Shown: one piece after another, positions 14,195 through 16,062 of the stretch
Layout of the letters: every line of letters starts with the position of its first letter
Numbering within the stretch: the stretch's first letter is position 1
DNA from: JAVJRN01 sp040218415
GTDB taxonomy: Bacteria; Bacteroidota; Bacteroidia; Cytophagales; Cyclobacteriaceae
Direction: 5' to 3'
DNA length: 16,062 nucleotides
Assembly: GCA_040218415.1 (NCBI GenBank)
Contig: JAVJRN010000006.1
Location: 1-16,062, forward strand
Translations under genes and position numbers: made by a program
Notes under the pieces: generated by a model
Seen by the model: only the letters and a program-made list of their open reading frames with translations
What the model was told of the DNA's origin: nothing
Databases searched by the model: none

Positions 14195-14682
14195 ATCGCT
14201 CTTGCTATTGAGTTGTACTTGCAGATTAGTGTGTGAATTTCCTTTGGTTGCTTCGTTAGATATCCAAGGCCGATCTCATGTTCGTTCCCTGTTCGTTCGT
14301 TGAGTTTGAGAGTTGGATTTGAACCTTCAATGCCGCTAAGGAACTTTATGTCAGCAATTTCACTCCAAGGAATCTGAGTTCCTCGGATTGTAAATGTTCG
14401 TTGCGTTAGTTCAATTGCAGGCTTCTTACTTGATAGTTGCTGAATTGATATGACAAACATGAATCCTAGGACGATTAGGAGAATTCCGAAGAAAATTGTT
14501 GCAATGTTCAGAGTTGTCCAAAGTTGGTTCCAAATAAAAATAAATGTCAGAAAAGGAAAAATTAGGACTCCAATAACGTTCCAAATTCGGCTATTGTAAA
14601 TCCGAGTTGGAGAGTTGGTAAGTTGTTCGACTTCTTCATCTCCAAGGTTCGGTTCGCGTAGTGTCCAAATCTCCTTCGTCAT
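14179..14682 (-). CDS. Two-TM membrane protein with PH-like domain (cassette gene)
   Basis: 167 residues from MTKEIWTLREP; an in-frame ATG at 14706 lies inside attC F and is rejected. An acidic N-terminus is followed by two membrane segments (about 35-52 and 57-79) and a cytosolic beta-rich domain (IELTQRTFTIRGTQIPWSEI; ADIKFLSG) in the style of bacterial PH-like membrane proteins; WSEI followed by I.F is typical of those. The role is unknown. The C-terminal Asn-Arg-Arg-stop is encoded within site E, so loss of the attC stem may have shaped the protein end. Confidence 0.75.
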   Translation of the reverse strand: MTKEIWTLREPNLGDEEVEQLTNSPTRIYNSRIWNVIGVLIFPFLTFIFIWNQLWTTLNIATIFFGILLIVLGFMFVISIQQLSSKKPAIELTQRTFTIRGTQIPWSEIADIKFLSGIEGSNPTLKLNERTGNEHEIGLGYLTKQPKEIHTLICKYNSIARAISNRR

Positions 14683-14694
14683 GCAGTAAGTGAT

Positions 14695-14888
14695 ATCTAA
14701 CGCCACAGTATGAATCGTGGCGGTTTGATATAGTTAAAATTTCAAGTACAAGATAGCCAAATCTGTGATTTGGCCGACCAAATTTTGTTCGACACATCGT
14801 CCAAATCACAGATTTGGCGGGGCTTCCAGAAAGCAGAAAAGTATCGGCTGGCACAGAGCCGCCATGATTTCATCACAGCTTGTTAGAT
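14695..14888 (-). other. attC-like site F (194 nt, subfamily 2)
   Basis: Minus strand: R'' ATCTAAC, arm AAGCTGTGATGAAATCATGG, opposite arm CCACGATTCATACTGTGGC, R' GTTAGAT. The arms pair with several unpaired bases. Length and inner flanks match site C although the surrounding genes are unrelated. A REP-like pair forms the apex. Confidence 0.75.
14756..14818. repeat. REP-like hairpin pair at the apex of attC F
   Basis: GCCAAATC / TGT / GATTTGGC (14756-14774, 8-bp stem) and CCAAATC / ACA / GATTTGG (14801-14817, 7-bp stem) are inverted copies of one triloop palindrome, 26 nt apart, and can also pair with each other to extend the attC stem. TGT and ACA are the loops used by the REPs at 8455, 9005 and 9888. 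On the minus strand the right copy is preceded by CCCCG, as other REPs are by CCCC. Confidence 0.7.
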
Positions 14889-14892
14889 GTAT

Positions 14893-15492
14893 TTATTTTT
14901 TAAATTCAAGTGAAACATTGAGTTGTTCATTCAAGCCGTTGAATTCTTCAATCGTTAAAGGGCCATATCTCTTGTTTACTTTTTTGTCTATTATCCAGTA
15001 GTTCACCGCACTTTCAAATAGCTTGACATATTGTGGATCAGTCTGGAATATACTGTCTAAAACAATATCAATTTTTTCCCAATCCTTGGTTGTGTTATTC
15101 TTAGTTACTCCTTTTGATTTCAGTAGTTCATAAAGTTTAACATCAGATTTCATTGCTTGAATCGTACTTGGGGTACTTTCAGCTTTCATAGCTGATGAAT
15201 CGCTCAGATAATACTCATAAATTGAAAATCTTGATTGGTAATTGCTTCGAATAAATATTTGATGGTGTTCTTTATCAGGTTGCTGTTTTGCAATTATATA
15301 ATTGTCGTTGAAGTTATATTCTAGGATGCTTGAATAAATATCGGTATTGGAATAAACACCATTTCCATAGATTTTTGTCCACCTTCCATCTCTATGAAAT
15401 GTATAGTTGTCTCCTAAATCTTCCCATGAATCATTTAATGTCATGCAAGAAGTGAGTAGAAGTGAAAGAGTAAATTGGTAAAAGTATTTCAT
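14893..15492 (-). CDS. Lipoprotein, unknown function (cassette gene)
   Basis: 199 residues with signal peptide and lipobox (LLLTSC, Cys16). The start of the mature part (SWEDLGDNYTFHRDGRWTKI, YGNGVYSN) and NYIIAKQQPDKEHHQIFIRS resemble small lipoproteins found singly in Bacteroidota accessory regions, some near toxins; function is not known. The C-terminal half is helical and charged, with WIIDKKVNKRYGPLTIEEF near the end. It is the first complete cassette counted from the right edge: stop 4 nt from attC F, start 12 nt from attC G. Being nearest the presumed attI side, it would be the best expressed if a cassette promoter exists upstream. Confidence 0.77.
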   Translation of the reverse strand: MKYFYQFTLSLLLTSCMTLNDSWEDLGDNYTFHRDGRWTKIYGNGVYSNTDIYSSILEYNFNDNYIIAKQQPDKEHHQIFIRSNYQSRFSIYEYYLSDSSAMKAESTPSTIQAMKSDVKLYELLKSKGVTKNNTTKDWEKIDIVLDSIFQTDPQYVKLFESAVNYWIIDKKVNKRYGPLTIEEFNGLNEQLNVSLEFKK

Positions 15493-15504
15493 TCAGGTAG
15501 TTAC

Positions 15505-15613
15505 ATCTAACGCCCAGATATGGCATGTGCCTCTGAACTATTTTAATATCCACAATCTAGCAGTTTTACAGATCAGTTTCAAGTAACTACTTAGAGGCAT
15601 ATGCTATATCGTT
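15505..15613 (-). other. attC-like site G, R'' box interrupted by an intron
   Basis: R' is GTTAGAT (minus strand, 15505-15511), preceded by GGC. The arms, + strand GATATGGCATGTGCCTCT and on the far side AGAGGCATATGCTATATC, pair at 16 of 18 positions. The outer R'' box should follow at 15611 as GTTxxxx; only GTT survives before the sequence changes to TGTGTGTGCC, the intron 5' end. Confidence 0.65.
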
Positions 15614-15614
15614 T

Positions 15615-16062
15615 GTGTGTGCCTTGAATGGTGAATGTAGCTCATGAAGTTGAGTGTTCCAAAGGGTGAGAGTCCCGTAAGCGCTGGGGTCGTGCCCGGA
15701 AGCTAAACAAGTGGCAAGGTGGTTTGGATTGATCCATGCACTGAAGTAAGCCAGACTGTGGCGTCTGTACTGACGTACAGAAACTGCATATGAGGCTATT
15801 AGGTCGGATGAGGTAGCACATCATACTGAATTCCAACGCTCGAAAGAGACAGCACCGAAATAGTAGATGCAGCAGCGATAGACGCAAGGATATTCATCTT
15901 ACCAAGGGAGATCTTCATGCTGTATTCCTTCGGGGTTGATCGTCAATTTTTGATGCAGGGAAATTAGGATTTCTTATCGTAGTTTGGCAGTAATGTTTTT
16001 AACTGGCTGATTTTAGTTTCTTGTATTACCGTCAAAGTTTCTTGGAGCCACTGCAGAGGCTC
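15615..16062 (+). mobile_element. Group II intron, 5' part (probable class C-attC), truncated by window end
   Basis: Starting at or within GTGTGTGCC (15615-15623), consistent with the GUGYG 5' end, the + strand has the look of group II domain I: GGGTGAGAGTCCCGTAAG (15664-15681), GGGGTCGTGCCCGGAAGC, AGTAAGCCAGACTGTGGC, GTACTGACGTAC, TATGAGGCTATTAGGTCGG and GAAAGAGACAGCACCG. These recall domain I of bacterial introns, in particular ones in Bacteroidota. The reverse-transcriptase/maturase gene normally begins some 500-700 nt from the 5' end, so it would lie beyond 16062; none is seen here. The intron runs antisense to the cassette genes and sits just downstream of the attC G hairpin. Exact boundary (15614-15619) and class are inferred. 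Confidence 0.6.

Larger units (their letters stand above)
10920..15613 (-). mobile_element. Integron-type gene cassette array, six cassettes, no integrase in window
   Basis: Six minus-strand genes alternate with seven attC-like sites. On the minus strand each site opens with an R'' box ending TAAC and closes with an R' box starting GTTA, usually preceded by GGC or TC, as in classical attC. The arms are imperfect complements with unpaired extra bases. Each cassette's 3' R'' 7-mer is the exact complement of the R' 7-mer at that cassette's 5' end (GGCTAAC/GTTAGCC, CGATAAC/GTTATCG, GGCTAAC/GTTAGCC, CCATAAC/GTTATGG, ATCTAAC/GTTAGAT, ATCTAAC/GTTAGAT). Pairing usually extends to 9-10 bp. Stops lie 3-15 nt from R'' except for one overlap; starts lie 6-15 nt from R' except one. 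An integron integrase and attI should lie to the right; without them this is a CALIN. Confidence 0.75.

Noticed and set aside
15642..15887. 81-codon open frame on the minus strand near the right edge.
   Set aside because: It lies within the structured intron RNA and is antisense to it; composition does not look coding.

Overview
The window most resembles a Bacteroidota (Cytophagales- or Flavobacteria-like) chromosome. The signs are a PorP/SprF-type barrel domain and a PorE-like lipoprotein of the type IX secretion/gliding apparatus, the Bacteroidota form of PurM, lipoproteins with short lipoboxes, near-absence of Shine-Dalgarno sequences and moderate to low GC. Species cannot be told from the sequence alone.

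Left part (1-8370) is ordinary-looking + strand genome. It holds the 3' end of a PorP/SprF-TSP3-OmpA fusion, a strong UUCG-loop terminator, a conserved hypothetical gene and a TPR/PD40/OmpA lipoprotein (PorE-like). These are followed by tightly packed genes for a HAD phosphatase, an MFS transporter, PurM and a two-TM protein (two TAATG overlaps; a perfect hairpin just before purM), then a small lipoprotein gene and an unknown ORF bounded by inverted repeats.

Middle part (about 8375-10831) is a scrap-yard of REP palindromes, two decayed REP-associated tyrosine transposase (RAYT) genes and three type II toxin-antitoxin modules. All three toxins are broken by stops, frameshift or truncation, while two antitoxins remain open. 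The REP units share one design: a perfect stem closed by a 3-nt loop (TGT, ACA, GCA or TAA).

Right part (10920-15613) is the main discovery: an integron-type gene-cassette array read right to left. Six minus-strand genes, mostly envelope proteins (two lipoproteins, two signal-peptide proteins, one two-TM protein, one cytosolic TPR protein), are separated by imperfect inverted repeats with attC architecture (minus strand: R'' ending TAAC, R' starting GTTA). In all six cassettes the R'' 7-mer at the 3' end is the exact complement of the R' 7-mer at that cassette's own 5' end, the hallmark of cassettes that pass through a circular intermediate. Most sites are about 130-235 nt, in two sequence subfamilies, and one is only 25 nt. 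Two sites carry a REP/inverted-REP pair at their apex, linking RAYT/REP biology to attC structure. No integrase is visible; it would be expected to the right.

The window ends inside what looks like the 5' part of a group II intron on the + strand, inserted exactly at the R'' box of the rightmost attC. This matches the known habit of group IIC-attC introns, which invade attC sites antisense to the cassette genes.
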